DNA of 64,000 nt from positions 62,001 to 126,000 of the forward strand of contig CANTDX010000001.1 of NCBI GenBank assembly GCA_947652615.1, in the 5' to 3' direction. Below the pieces are notes generated by a model. It was not told where the DNA came from. It made no database searches and worked only from the letters and a program-made list of their open reading frames with translations. How positions within the stretch are numbered: position 1 is the stretch's first letter; each line of letters opens with the position of its first letter. Origin of the DNA: an uncultured Dorea sp. (lineage in GTDB: Bacteria; Bacillota; Clostridia; Lachnospirales; Lachnospiraceae). Shown piece after piece: positions 27,942 to 36,504 of this stretch. A program made the position numbers and the translations under genes.

Positions 27942-29375
27942 TTACTGAGGGATCTTAGATAACGCCGCCGCGTCCGCTACCAATGTTACATCTCCATGCA
28001 TCTGAAGGATCGAAGCCGGAACCGCCGGAGTCACAGGCCCAAAGAACGCCTTCGCCACAATATCCGCCTTGTCCTCTCCGCTGACAACAAGCAACACCTT
28101 CTTCGCACGCATGATCGTCCCGATCCCCATGGTATACGCCTGCTTCGGAACATCATCTGCCGAAGCGAAAAACCTCTTATTCGCCTCGATCGTACTCTCC
28201 TGCAGATCTACACAGTGCGTCACCTTATCAAACGCATCTGCCGGCTCATTGAATCCGATATGCCCGTTATGGCCAAGACCCAGAAGCTGCAGATCCACCC
28301 CGCCAAGAGACTCGATCAGTTCCTCATATCTCGCACACTCCTTGTCGCTGTCCGGTTCCATTCCATCCGGGAGGTTCGTGTTAGCCAGATCAATATTCAC
28401 CTTGTCAAACAGGTTCTCATGCATGAAGTAATAATAGCTCTGGTCATTGGTACGGGGAAGTCCCTTGTACTCGTCCAGATTCACCGTCTTCACATTGGAA
28501 AAGTCCAGATTCCCCTCCTTATACAGAGAAACCAACCTCTCATAAGTTCCGATCGGTGTAGATCCCGTCGCCAGTCCCAGTACGCAATCCGGCTTCAAGA
28601 TCACCTGTGACGCGATAATATTCGCCGCCTTTCTGCTCATCTCCTTGTAATCTGCTGCTTTGTAGATCTTCATGAATATACCCTCCTGATTATCCTTTCT
28701 TTGTTTTATATCCACCCCTGCATAAGGGGAATATAATAAATGTGCGTCCGCATCCTTGTGCTCGCCGATCCTTGCCTCGCCGAAATATTCCGGCATGTGG
28801 AAGCTTGGAATCTCTGACCGGATCGGGAAACAGGATGCATAATGCTCAATAGCCTTCGACTCTGATATCTTATAAAAATTGCAGGTGAATCTGCTTCCTA
28901 TCCCAAGATTCAGAGATCCATAGACATTCTCCAGCACCTGAATCGGAATAAAAATCGAAAAACTCCAATGATCCTCCTCTATCGCCGCCGTGCAGCCAAA
29001 CAGGTCCAACTCTTCTTTGGAAAAATAGGTCCTGTATGTACGCCCGCTGCCATACGCCGCCAACAGCGCGCCGTTCGCATTCGCCTCAAAATTAAGATAA
29101 ACCGCCGTCTCACGTCCGCCTCTTTGAGGTTCAAATTGGAGAAATGCTTCCATTGCACTGTCCCTGTAAACAGGGTCCAGAAAATTCTCATATGTGCGGA
29201 GCGGTTCACTCTCCTCACATACCATCTTCAGATAGAACCCTTCATCCGGAACAAAACCCAGATATCCGTACGTCCTTGGAATAGCCTTCGTTCCCCACAG
29301 CAGATGCTCCACATGAAACGGCCTTACATTCTCCAGTTCCTTATTACTGCTAATTACTTCTACTATCATAGACAA
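27942..29375 (-). CDS. nagB: CBM9-like domain joined to glucosamine-6-phosphate deaminase (NagB)
   Basis: One 477-codon frame encodes two parts. Residues 1-210 resemble CBM9-like carbohydrate-binding proteins of Firmicutes (AYGSGRTYRTYF, EDHWSFSIFIP, FTCNFYKISE). From residue 235 it is a complete NagB: LATGSTPIGTYE, NLDEYKGL, GLGHNGHIGFNEP, which converts glucosamine-6-phosphate to fructose-6-phosphate and ammonia. An AGGAGG lies eight bases before an internal ATG at 28673 that gives a normal 243-residue NagB (27942-28673). So the gene may make a fusion, a free NagB, or both; a lost stop codon or a sequencing error at the joint could also explain it. There is no signal peptide, so the sugar-binding part is cytoplasmic. 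GH112 follows. Confidence 0.85.
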   Translation of the reverse strand: MSMIVEVISSNKELENVRPFHVEHLLWGTKAIPRTYGYLGFVPDEGFYLKMVCEESEPLRTYENFLDPVYRDSAMEAFLQFEPQRGGRETAVYLNFEANANGALLAAYGSGRTYRTYFSKEELDLFGCTAAIEEDHWSFSIFIPIQVLENVYGSLNLGIGSRFTCNFYKISESKAIEHYASCFPIRSEIPSFHMPEYFGEARIGEHKDADAHLLYSPYAGVDIKQRKDNQEGIFMKIYKAADYKEMSRKAANIIASQVILKPDCVLGLATGSTPIGTYERLVSLYKEGNLDFSNVKTVNLDEYKGLPRTNDQSYYYFMHENLFDKVNIDLANTNLPDGMEPDSDKECARYEELIESLGGVDLQLLGLGHNGHIGFNEPADAFDKVTHCVDLQESTIEANKRFFASADDVPKQAYTMGIGTIMRAKKVLLVVSGEDKADIVAKAFFGPVTPAVPASILQMHGDVTLVADAAALSKIPQ

Positions 29376-29485
29376 TCCCTTTAACAGTCCTTTCCCTAAT
29401 CATTCCCTACTGTTAATGTACCAAAAAAGGCTGCTAAAAGCAAGGGCAGACCGTCAGAAACGGATAATTTTGCCATGCAGGGTAT

Positions 29486-29529
29486 CAAAAAGGCTGCCGC
29501 CCGGTTAATACCCGGCGCGGCAGCCCTTA
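29486..29529 (-). terminator. Terminator of the rpsF-ssb-rpsR operon
   Basis: On the minus strand GGGCTGCC and GGCAGCC close a GC-rich hairpin with a CCGG inner stem, followed by five Ts, about 20 bp past the rpsR stop. Confidence 0.85.
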
Positions 29530-29547
29530 TACCATACAAGTATTCGC

Positions 29548-29814
29548 TTAATCCTGTACGTATGGCATCAGAGCGATGTGACGTGCTCTCTTGATCGCTA
29601 CCGTCAGCGCTCTCTGATGCTTCGCACAGTTACCCGTGATCCTTCTCGGAAGGATCTTACCTCTCTCAGAGATATATTTCCTTAACTTTGCTACATCCTT
29701 GTAATCAATCTCATTATTCTCCTTGCCGCAGAATACGCATACTTTCTTTCTTCTGCGTCCGCCGCCTCTTCTCTTGAAGCCGCCTTCCGGGCGATTACCT
29801 TTATCGTAAGCCAT
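29548..29814 (-). CDS. rpsR: 30S ribosomal protein S18
   Basis: An 88-residue protein, [13 protein letters not shown] then the basic [17 protein letters not shown] and the conserved [21 protein letters not shown]. It carries a CVFCGK ... C-K-H Cys/His set, the zinc-containing form of S18. The start at 29814 follows AAAGGAGAG; a longer frame from 29847 begins inside the ribosome binding site region. Last gene of rpsF-ssb-rpsR. Confidence 0.97.
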   Translation of the reverse strand: MAYDKGNRPEGGFKRRGGGRRRKKVCVFCGKENNEIDYKDVAKLRKYISERGKILPRRITGNCAKHQRALTVAIKRARHIALMPYVQD

Positions 29815-29843
29815 GGTGTTCAACTCTCCTTTCACATATGATA

Positions 29844-30299
29844 TCAACTAAATGGTAATTCTTCATCAATTCCATCCGGAATATTCATGAAGCCGTCACC
29901 TGCATCCGATACCGGAGCCGGTGCTGGTGCCGGTGTGGGAGCAGAACGATATCCTCCGGCATTGGCGTCACTGACAGCCTTGCTCTCGGCAAATTCCTGT
30001 TCTTCTACGACAATATCCGTCGTGTATACCTTCACGCCGTCCTTGTTGGTATAGCTTCCGGTCTGGATCCGCCCTGTGATCACAACCTTCAAGCCCTGAC
30101 GGTAAAATCTCTCGGCATGCTCTGCCTGTCTTCCAAAAGCAACACAGTTGATAAAATCTGCGGTTGCTTCTCCGTCACGCTTAAATCTGCGGTCAACGGC
30201 CAGCGTAAATCTGGCGATCGCCAACGGATTCTCTCCTCCCTGTGAGTATCTCACTTCCGGATCTCTTGTCAAGCGTCCCATCAAAATTACTTTATTCAT
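29844..30299 (-). CDS. ssb: Single-stranded DNA-binding protein
   Basis: A 151-residue SSB: an N-terminal OB fold ([51 protein letters not shown]), a flexible Pro/Ala-rich linker ([10 protein letters not shown]) and the acidic tip [10 protein letters not shown] that recruits partner proteins. It binds single-stranded DNA in replication and repair. It stands between rpsF and rpsR in the usual Firmicute order. Confidence 0.98.
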   Translation of the reverse strand: MNKVILMGRLTRDPEVRYSQGGENPLAIARFTLAVDRRFKRDGEATADFINCVAFGRQAEHAERFYRQGLKVVITGRIQTGSYTNKDGVKVYTTDIVVEEQEFAESKAVSDANAGGYRSAPTPAPAPAPVSDAGDGFMNIPDGIDEELPFS

Positions 30300-30320
30300 A
30301 TAATTACCTCTACTTCCCGC

Positions 30321-30608
30321 TTATGCTTCCTGTCTAACGCATAAATATCTGATCACGTTGTCCATGATGCGGATTCTCTGTTCAATCTCACCCGGGACAT
30401 CAGCTTCAGCATCGAAGTGGATGAAATAGTAGTATGCTTCTCTCATCTTCTGAATCTCGTAAGCTAATCTTCTCTTACCCCATTCATCGACATCAGAGAT
30501 CTGGCCGCCGAAGCGCTCTACTAACGCTTTCACCTTCTCGACTACCTGTGCTCTCTCGTCATCTTCGATCTTTGCACTGACAACAACAGCTAATTCATAT
30601 TTGTTCAT
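30321..30608 (-). CDS. rpsF: 30S ribosomal protein S6
   Basis: A 95-residue protein: MNKYELAVVVSAKIEDDER, DEWGKRRLAYEIQKMREAYYYF. The start is the ATG at 30608 after AGAAGGAGGTG; the frame open to 30665 adds residues that do not belong to the family. S6 pairs with S18, whose gene lies two positions downstream. Confidence 0.97.
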   Translation of the reverse strand: MNKYELAVVVSAKIEDDERAQVVEKVKALVERFGGQISDVDEWGKRRLAYEIQKMREAYYYFIHFDAEADVPGEIEQRIRIMDNVIRYLCVRQEA

Positions 30609-30714
30609 GTCGCCTTTGCACCTCCTTCTGGTCTTTTGGCCCCCGCTCAGCTTATGTGGGAGCAAGGATATATTGTATCACGGATTAATATGATACCATA
30701 ACAGCGAGCTTGTT

Positions 30715-30912
30715 TCAAGCTTTTTTGCGCAAATCCTTCGTGTTTTTTTCGACAAGCTTGCGTGCGATCATGATCTGATGCCCGCAGCCCAAACATTTCA
30801 ACCGAAAATCCGCACCCACCCTCAGGATCTCCCATTCCTTACTTCCGCACGGGTGCTGCTTCTTCAATGTAACGATATCTCCAACTTCGTATGTGTAATC
30901 ATTCTTCATCAT
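30715..30912 (-). CDS. DUF951 small zinc-ribbon-like protein
   Basis: A 65-residue protein of the DUF951 family: YEVGDIVTLKKQHPCGSKEWEI then RLKCLGCGHQIMIARKLVEK. The HPCG and CLGCGH cysteines suggest a small metal site, and the fold is SH3-like by family knowledge. Function is not established; it very often sits just upstream of rpsF in Firmicutes, as here (106 bp). It starts 13 bp after the sortase gene. Confidence 0.85.
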   Translation of the reverse strand: MMKNDYTYEVGDIVTLKKQHPCGSKEWEILRVGADFRLKCLGCGHQIMIARKLVEKNTKDLRKKA

Positions 30913-30925
30913 TGACCGCCCTCTT

Positions 30926-31795
30926 TCACTCTTTCACTCTCACGCCCCTGACTACGAACCGATGATTATCGCTGGCACTGGTACAGGTCGACAATGTAAC
31001 GATCGTGTCGCTGGTCGTCACCTCGATCCCTGTATCATATAAGGATACCTGCTTCGTCATATTCAGGAAATTCTGATACTCTTCCTCCGTATTAAACTCG
31101 GTAAGATACGTATCCGAAGTGTCCAGCACCTCACCCATGGAATAGATGTGGTATATCAGCTCCTGTCCGTCCGGCGTATAGATATAGAAATACGGATTCG
31201 CCTCCCAGAACGCCCGATCCTCATAATCCTGCAGATGCCGGAACATGGAGCCGTCCTTCATTCTGTGTCCGTATATGATCGAGTTCTGATCCCGAAAGTT
31301 CGAGTTATTCTCCACATTCAAGAAGATCGTCCCCAGAGAATTATCATTTGCAGAGAACGTCTTGTGCAAATATTCCTGATTATCCTTCCCCTGGACGATC
31401 GGATAATTGATGATCGCCGGTTCCGGATCGAAACGGATCCAGCCGATGGTATCGGAATTAAGCGCCATCAACTCGTCGAAATTCACCTGGTATCTCGGCT
31501 GATTCCCGGCATCATCCCCGCCGTCGTCTTTCGTCTCGATCGCAAGATCCCGAATCTTATCATATTCGCTTCTCCCGTCATAATAGCCCTTACCGATCTT
31601 GAACAACTGATATGCAGACACGGCAAATACCGCCAGCGCCACGATCAGGATCAAGTTCGACACAATGCCCTTCCCCTTCTTGCCTTTTCCCTTCCTTCGG
31701 CGGCCCCTGTGCGGCCCCTCCGCCGAATCTGCTCCTCTGGACGTCCGTCTGCCGCCGCCTGCCGGATTACCGTTCCTCTTTCTGACTTCTCCCAT
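30926..31795 (-). CDS. srtB: Class B sortase
   Basis: A 289-residue membrane transpeptidase. A basic Gly/Arg/Lys-rich cytoplasmic N-terminus (to about residue 45) is followed by one transmembrane helix (VSNLILIVALAVFAVSAY) and an extracellular sortase domain: IIYGHRM holds the catalytic His, VTLSTCT the catalytic Cys and HRFVVRGV the Arg. Spacing between His and Cys is of the class B type. Such enzymes anchor proteins with NPxTG-like signals to the wall; no sorting-signal protein is visible in the window. The ATG at 31795 lies eight bases after GGAG. It follows the cysteine desulfidase gene by 18 bp. Confidence 0.88.
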   Translation of the reverse strand: MGEVRKRNGNPAGGGRRTSRGADSAEGPHRGRRRKGKGKKGKGIVSNLILIVALAVFAVSAYQLFKIGKGYYDGRSEYDKIRDLAIETKDDGGDDAGNQPRYQVNFDELMALNSDTIGWIRFDPEPAIINYPIVQGKDNQEYLHKTFSANDNSLGTIFLNVENNSNFRDQNSIIYGHRMKDGSMFRHLQDYEDRAFWEANPYFYIYTPDGQELIYHIYSMGEVLDTSDTYLTEFNTEEEYQNFLNMTKQVSLYDTGIEVTTSDTIVTLSTCTSASDNHRFVVRGVRVKE

Positions 31796-31813
31796 ATCAT
31801 ACACTCCTCTATA

Positions 31814-33184
31814 TCATTTCTGCTCCATGATCTCTACGATCGTCTTCTCTGTCTCGACCATTCCCGGAGATGCGATCATCCCCATATGCCTCATGGTATC
31901 CTCCGGCGTCTTCCCGTTGATTCCATGGATCTCTCCGATACATACGCCGTCCAGCGCCAGATCCACAGACCTGAACGCCGCATCCACTGCCACGATCCCT
32001 TTCATCGTGCAGCCGTGGTTTCCTCCGTCGCAGATCATACCGGTCAGGCCGCTCGCCATATTCTGGATCACCCTGCCTGCCGCCGCCTCGTCTGCGCCCC
32101 TCATATATGCCAGACCGCATGCCATCCCCGTTCCTGCCGCAATCCCGCACCCGCAGAATGCCGACAGTCTTCCCGAATACTCCTTGATATACATTGTAAT
32201 CAAGAAACTTAGCGCCGCTGCCCGCAGGAGAACCGATCCGTCCGCCGCACCCTTCTCCCTTGCCGGAAGACCATAGGGACCTTCACCCGGACAGCCCGCC
32301 GTCCGATACCATGCCAGCAGCGGCATCGTCGCGATAATGCCGTGAGCCCCGCTCCCTGTAATACTCATTGCCGGCCTGCTAAGCCCTAATACTCTCGCCT
32401 CAATCGCTCCGTTACATAATAGCTGCGCTGTCCGGAGAGGATGCTCCGATATCACCTTACCGCCGTTCTCTTTCAGAAGCCGCTTCGTGATCACTGTCCG
32501 GTCAGATGCCAGCCCTTCCTCCAGCAATTCCATATTCATGGCAAAAGCATCCTGTATGAAATCAATCTCCTCTTCCGGCACCTCGTTGACATAACTCAAT
32601 ATATCACGCAGAGAATACCGATGAATCATCGGTATATCCTTGTCTTCGCACACTCTGTCTGCATCAGTTCCGCCCTGGTCAAAGCTTCTTTCTCCTGCAC
32701 CGCCGTTATATGCATCAGAACTTTCACCGATCCGCTCCCCATTCTTCTCTATAGCCACAATATTCGTATGGCTGTCCCGGATATGTACCGCACACCATTC
32801 CTGATCCGTCTCTACTTCCGCATCAATCGTAATATTGGAACCGATATGATCCATAACTACCTCGACCGCGCCGTCATCCACCAGACGCGACGCTCTCTCG
32901 TCATCTTCCGGGGTAATCTCTGCCAGAGACTCCAACCCCCGGCCTGCATCAGCAGCCACCGCTCCTAACGCCGCCGCATAGAGATTCCCGAACCTGGCCG
33001 AATTCGGGATCCCGCAGGTATAGGCATTCTTATACATACCCGAATTAAGCGCCACGCGGACCTTCTTAACCTCACCTTGAATCCGCGCCCTGGCGCTTGC
33101 CACCGCAAAAGCAATCGCCCCCGGCTCCGTCACCCCCAGCGCCGGTTTCATATCATCTTTGATCAATCTTGTTAATCTGTCCAT
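31814..33184 (-). CDS. cyuA: L-cysteine desulfidase (CyuA/UPF0597 family)
   Basis: A 456-residue protein of the UPF0597/CyuA family, related to the alpha subunit of iron-sulfur serine dehydratase. ALGVTEPGAIAFA at the N-terminus, SITGSGAHGIIATMP, and the cluster-binding cysteines in FCGCGIAAGTGMACG and ICDGGNHGCTMK are visible. The family breaks L-cysteine to pyruvate, ammonia and sulfide using a [4Fe-4S] cluster. The ATG at 33184 follows GGAG; a further in-frame ATG lies at 33205. A sigma-A promoter overlaps a dyad at 33220-33240. A 3' neighbour is a class B sortase. Confidence 0.85.
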   Translation of the reverse strand: MDRLTRLIKDDMKPALGVTEPGAIAFAVASARARIQGEVKKVRVALNSGMYKNAYTCGIPNSARFGNLYAAALGAVAADAGRGLESLAEITPEDDERASRLVDDGAVEVVMDHIGSNITIDAEVETDQEWCAVHIRDSHTNIVAIEKNGERIGESSDAYNGGAGERSFDQGGTDADRVCEDKDIPMIHRYSLRDILSYVNEVPEEEIDFIQDAFAMNMELLEEGLASDRTVITKRLLKENGGKVISEHPLRTAQLLCNGAIEARVLGLSRPAMSITGSGAHGIIATMPLLAWYRTAGCPGEGPYGLPAREKGAADGSVLLRAAALSFLITMYIKEYSGRLSAFCGCGIAAGTGMACGLAYMRGADEAAAGRVIQNMASGLTGMICDGGNHGCTMKGIVAVDAAFRSVDLALDGVCIGEIHGINGKTPEDTMRHMGMIASPGMVETEKTIVEIMEQK

Positions 33185-33219
33185 TTCTCTAACTCCGCCA
33201 ATCATTTACTGTATCCCAA

Positions 33220-33258
33220 CGTGCTTTCTATTATAGCACGAACCGATCTGTGTATAAA
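33220..33258 (-). promoter_or_regulatory. cyuA promoter with an operator-like dyad over the -10
   Basis: On the minus strand TTTATA (33258-33253), 17 bp, then a perfect TATAAT (33235-33230). The -10 lies inside the inverted repeat cgtgct (33220-33225) / agcacg (33235-33240). The dyad overlaps the polymerase contact and could be a repressor site. Confidence 0.55.
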
Positions 33259-33296
33259 GAGTTTAAAAACTTTATATATTTTTTATCCGCAATTTA

Positions 33297-33324
33297 TTGA
33301 CTTTCTCCTTTCCCCGCGTATGAT
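33297..33324 (+). promoter_or_regulatory. Promoter of the plus-strand operon 33353-35932
   Basis: TTGACT (33297-33302), a 16-bp spacer and TATGAT (33319-33324). Transcription would start near 33331, which excludes the in-frame ATG at 33320 and leaves the AGGAGG-TTG start at 33353. Confidence 0.6.
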
Positions 33325-33352
33325 TATAAATAAGTTTAGGAGGTTGATTCAC

Positions 33353-33748
33353 TTGAAAGAAAAATTAATTCGCTTTATGTACGGACGCTACGGAATGGAT
33401 TCTCTGGGCAAATTTACAATTATTACCGGTGTGGTCTCCATGGTGCTTGCAGGCTGGAATCACAGCATGATCCTGTCGCTTGTATCCTGGTTCTGCATCA
33501 TCTATTCTTATTTCCGCATGTTTTCACGGAATATCTACAAGCGCTCTTCGGAGAACCAATGGTATCTGAACAAAACATATAAGCTGCGGACCGCCGTTTA
33601 CCGGCAGAAGAACCTGATGATACAGCGCAAGACCCACCACATCTACAAATGTCCGGCCTGCCGGCAGAAGATCCGCATCCCGAGAGGCAAGGGACGCATA
33701 GAGATCCGCTGCCCGAAATGCAGCGCAACCTTTATCAAGAACAGCTAA
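33353..33748 (+). CDS. Small membrane protein with a C-terminal zinc ribbon
   Basis: A 131-residue protein starting at TTG 33353, nine bases after a perfect AGGAGG. Residues about 18-55 are hydrophobic and give one long or two short membrane segments (FTIITGVVSMVLAG, MILSLVSWFCIIYSYF). A basic linker follows, then a zinc ribbon with two Cys-x2-Cys pairs (YKCPACRQK and IRCPKCSAT). I recognise it as a Lachnospiraceae-type hypothetical protein but not a function. It heads an operon with a DUF5685 protein and a J-domain protein, perhaps all for a shared, unknown role. Confidence 0.75.
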   Translation: MKEKLIRFMYGRYGMDSLGKFTIITGVVSMVLAGWNHSMILSLVSWFCIIYSYFRMFSRNIYKRSSENQWYLNKTYKLRTAVYRQKNLMIQRKTHHIYKCPACRQKIRIPRGKGRIEIRCPKCSATFIKNS

Positions 33749-33761
33749 TGAGGATAACTAC

Positions 33762-34619
33762 ATGTTTGGATATATCGCAATCAACAAGGCCGAGATGAAA
33801 TTCAAAGATTATGACGTATATCACTCCTACTACTGCGGACTCTGCAAGCGTCTGAAAGAATCTTACGGCATCCGCGGACAGATTACTTTATCTTATGATA
33901 TGACCTTTCTCATCGTACTTCTGACCGGGCTGTACGAACCGGATACCAGAAAAGAGACGGTGAACTGCATCGCGCACCCTCTGGAAAAGCACCTGGCCAG
34001 AACGAATGAATTCACAGATTACGCCGCCGCGGTCAATCTCATCCTCACTTATTTCAAATGCAAAGACGACTGGGACGACGAACGCAAGAGACGGCAGTAC
34101 ATCGAGGCGCGGCTCCTGCAGCCCTGCATGGAATCCATCCGGCTGCAACACCCCCGCAAGGTTGCCGCCGTATCTGCCAATCTGAAGAAATTATCTGCAT
34201 TAGAGCGGCAGAACGAGCAGAATATCGACCTGATGTCAGGAATCTTCGGCGACATCATGGCGGAGCTCTTCGCGTACCGCAAGGACGAATGGGAGGCTTC
34301 GCTTCGAAAGATCGGATTCTTCCTGGGCAAATTCATCTATCTGATGGATGCTTATGAAGACGTAGAGGCGGATATCTCCTTAAGAAACTATAATCCGTTC
34401 AAAGACGCCTTCCGAAGCGATCCTCATTTCGCAGAGAACTGCAGACAGTTATTGACACTGATGATGGCGGAGTGCTCCCGGGAATTCGAGAAGCTGCCCA
34501 TCCTCTGGCATGTTGACATTCTTCGCAATATATTGTATTCTGGCGTTTGGTGCCATTACACGGAGATATCTTCCAAACGCGGTTCTGATCCCGCCGGCAG
34601 GCAGGATGTGAATGTTTAA
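33762..34619 (+). CDS. DUF5685 family protein
   Basis: A 285-residue protein starting [20 protein letters not shown] then [17 protein letters not shown], which I recognise as DUF5685. It is mostly helical, with a C-x2-C motif near residue 27 and the segment [20 protein letters not shown] that resembles the Asp-rich helices of prenyl-type enzymes. No function is established. It lies 13 bp after the zinc-ribbon membrane protein and 34 bp before the J-domain gene, and such trios are typical of clostridial genomes. Confidence 0.8.
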   Translation: MFGYIAINKAEMKFKDYDVYHSYYCGLCKRLKESYGIRGQITLSYDMTFLIVLLTGLYEPDTRKETVNCIAHPLEKHLARTNEFTDYAAAVNLILTYFKCKDDWDDERKRRQYIEARLLQPCMESIRLQHPRKVAAVSANLKKLSALERQNEQNIDLMSGIFGDIMAELFAYRKDEWEASLRKIGFFLGKFIYLMDAYEDVEADISLRNYNPFKDAFRSDPHFAENCRQLLTLMMAECSREFEKLPILWHVDILRNILYSGVWCHYTEISSKRGSDPAGRQDVNV

Positions 34620-34653
34620 CCAGGAGAATTCCGACAGTTTCAGGAGAAAAATC

Positions 34654-35385
34654 ATGATAAATCCATATAGCGTCTTAGGCGTACCGCAGAACGCCTCCGA
34701 CGAAGAGATCAAAAAAGCATACAGAAGTTTAAGCCGCAAATACCACCCCGACGCCAATATCAACAATCCCAACAAGGATCAAGCTGAAGCAAGGTTCAAA
34801 GAAGTCCAGCAGGCATATCAGCAGATCATGCAGGAACGAGAATACCAGGCTTCCGGCAATTATGGTTCATCCGGCAGTTTCAGCGGCTCCGGTTCCGCCG
34901 GTGATTTCGGCGGTTTCGGGGGATTCGGCGGATTCGGTAATTTCCGCGGCTTCTCCGGCCAGTATCAACAGGCCGGCCCCGGTCCCTCTGAATCAGAGGA
35001 AGACCTTCATATGAAAGCCGCAAGCAACTTCATCAACAGCGGACACTACCGCGAAGCGCTGAATCTCTTGAACGGGATCAATGCCAGGAACGCCCGTTGG
35101 TTCTATTACAGTGCGCTTGCCAATTCCGGCATCGGCAACAACGTGATCGCCTTACAGCACGCCCAGGAAGCGCTTCGCCTTGAGCCGGATAACTTCCAGT
35201 ACCAGGTTCTAGTCAGCCGTCTAAAGAGCGGCGGAAGCTGGTATCAGCAGCAGCAGGGACCTTACCAGACTACATACACCGTCGGGAGCAGTTGGTGTAC
35301 CAAGCTGTGTATCGCCAACATCCTGTGCAATCTGTGCTGCGGCAGCGGCATGTGCTGCGGCGGCGTGCCGGGCGGTTATATCTAA
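34654..35385 (+). CDS. J-domain protein with Gly/Phe-rich linker and Cys-rich tail
   Basis: A 243-residue protein. Residues 1-65 are a J domain ([21 protein letters not shown], the HPD motif in [10 protein letters not shown]) that would stimulate a DnaK ATPase. A Gly/Ser/Phe-rich linker follows ([12 protein letters not shown]), then a helical TPR-like segment ([31 protein letters not shown]) and a C-terminus with eight or so Cys ([18 protein letters not shown]). The zinc-finger domain of true DnaJ is absent. The ATG at 34654 follows AGGAG; an upstream ATG at 34612 overlaps the previous gene. Confidence 0.85.
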   Translation: MINPYSVLGVPQNASDEEIKKAYRSLSRKYHPDANINNPNKDQAEARFKEVQQAYQQIMQEREYQASGNYGSSGSFSGSGSAGDFGGFGGFGGFGNFRGFSGQYQQAGPGPSESEEDLHMKAASNFINSGHYREALNLLNGINARNARWFYYSALANSGIGNNVIALQHAQEALRLEPDNFQYQVLVSRLKSGGSWYQQQQGPYQTTYTVGSSWCTKLCIANILCNLCCGSGMCCGGVPGGYI

Positions 35386-35407
35386 AGCAGAAAAGGAGCG
35401 ACAGTCC

Positions 35408-35932
35408 ATGATCGAATATCTTGTATTGTACCAAAGCGAATCCGGCAATACGAAGAAGATAGCCGCAACTATTTTCTCTCATCTGCCGGGCACTTCTAAG
35501 GATTTGATCGACATCACAACCGACAAGACCATTCCGGAGGCAAGGGTTTATTTCATAGGCTTCTGTGTCCACCGCGGGTCCTGCAGCATGGCTGTCAGCG
35601 ATTTCTTAAGCGGCTTAAGCGGCAAGCAGATCGCCCTCTTTGGAACCTGCGGGATGGGGGATTCCCCCGAATATTACAGCGCCATTGAGCGCAGCGCCAA
35701 TGCCTGGATCGAATCTGACAACGAATATATGGGCGCATTTATCTGCCAGGGCAAGATGCCCCACCGAGTCCGCCAGAAATACGAAGCTATGCGGACCGAC
35801 AAGAACGCTTCCCAGGTCAACCTGTGCATCCGAAACTTCGACGCGGCGCTGACCCACCCTGACAGCCTGGATCTTGAACATGCCAAGGTATTTACCGAGA
35901 AGATCTTAAGAAAAGTAAAAGCAGAGGGTTAG
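35408..35932 (+). CDS. Flavodoxin-fold protein
   Basis: A 174-residue protein with a flavodoxin-like FMN phosphate loop (YQSESGNTKKIA at residues 8-19), the isoalloxazine-side loops FCVHRGSCSM and FGTCGMGDSPEYY. It may be of the BilS-type flavodoxin family, whose members sit beside bilirubin reductase; no bilR is present in this window, so that role is not supported here. It would carry electrons to an unknown partner. It is the last gene of the plus-strand operon, 22 bp after the J-domain gene, and faces the minus-strand gene at 35975. Confidence 0.7.
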   Translation: MIEYLVLYQSESGNTKKIAATIFSHLPGTSKDLIDITTDKTIPEARVYFIGFCVHRGSCSMAVSDFLSGLSGKQIALFGTCGMGDSPEYYSAIERSANAWIESDNEYMGAFICQGKMPHRVRQKYEAMRTDKNASQVNLCIRNFDAALTHPDSLDLEHAKVFTEKILRKVKAEG

Positions 35933-35957
35933 TACATCACTGTATCGGATCCTCTGC
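35921..35957 (+). terminator. Possible terminator of the plus-strand operon
   Basis: gcagagg (35921-35927) pairs with cctctgc (35951-35957) over seven bases, followed by a T-rich tract (tctcttcttt). It overlaps the flavodoxin stop region. Confidence 0.45.
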
Positions 35958-35974
35958 TTATCTCTTCTTTATAA

Positions 35975-36370
35975 TCAAATTGGAAGCTCCAGATAGATAT
36001 CTTTGCCTTCCTTGATAGAAATGATCACCTTGCCGCTCTTAACCGTGGCGGCCGCCCCCTGTACGCTCATCTCTACCGCCGGCGCTTCTGCTTCTTCCCC
36101 TGCGTCCTCTTCCGACGCATCCTTGAAGCCTTCCACATTCTCGGCCGTAAGCGGACATAAGGAATCGCTCGTCTTGACTAATTTGGCCCCCAAAACTTGT
36201 CCGATCGTCAGACATCCGTCCAGATTCAATAAGCCCGAATCAACCAATTCATCGAAGATCGCCGGGTCCTCCAGGTTGGCCGCCTCGATCGTGATCCCTT
36301 CCTCTGCTCTGCAGCATAATACTGCCGGATCATTGGCATGTGTTTTTGCGGTTTCCGCTGTAATAGACAT
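35975..36370 (-). CDS. Small protein resembling the N-terminal region of D-proline reductase proprotein PrdA
   Basis: A 131-residue protein. MSITAETAKTHANDPAVLCC, LEDPAIFDELVDSGLL and VLGAKLVKTSDSLCPLT read to me like the opening of PrdA, the pyruvoyl-forming proprotein of D-proline reductase; this is from memory and not checked. PrdA is several times longer. Here the protein ends after an acidic linker (DASEEDAGEEAEAP) and a short beta segment (KVIISIKEGKDIYLELPI), then a stop. There is no selenocysteine reductase gene nearby. It may be a free-standing paralogue or a fragment. TAAGAGGAGG lies before the ATG, so it looks expressed. Confidence 0.5.
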   Translation of the reverse strand: MSITAETAKTHANDPAVLCCRAEEGITIEAANLEDPAIFDELVDSGLLNLDGCLTIGQVLGAKLVKTSDSLCPLTAENVEGFKDASEEDAGEEAEAPAVEMSVQGAAATVKSGKVIISIKEGKDIYLELPI

Positions 36371-36504
36371 ACTGATTATACCTCCTCTTAATTCTATGTA
36401 CTGGTTTCAGTATATCCGTCCCGCGGCTTAATTTCCAATCGCTTTTCCGCATGAACATGTGATTTATATTTGTATTATCTATAAATCCCGTTATGCTTCC
36501 CTTA

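Noticed and set aside
33320..33352. ATG at 33320 as the start of the zinc-ribbon membrane protein
   Set aside because: It overlaps the -10 box of the promoter; the TTG at 33353 has a perfect AGGAGG.
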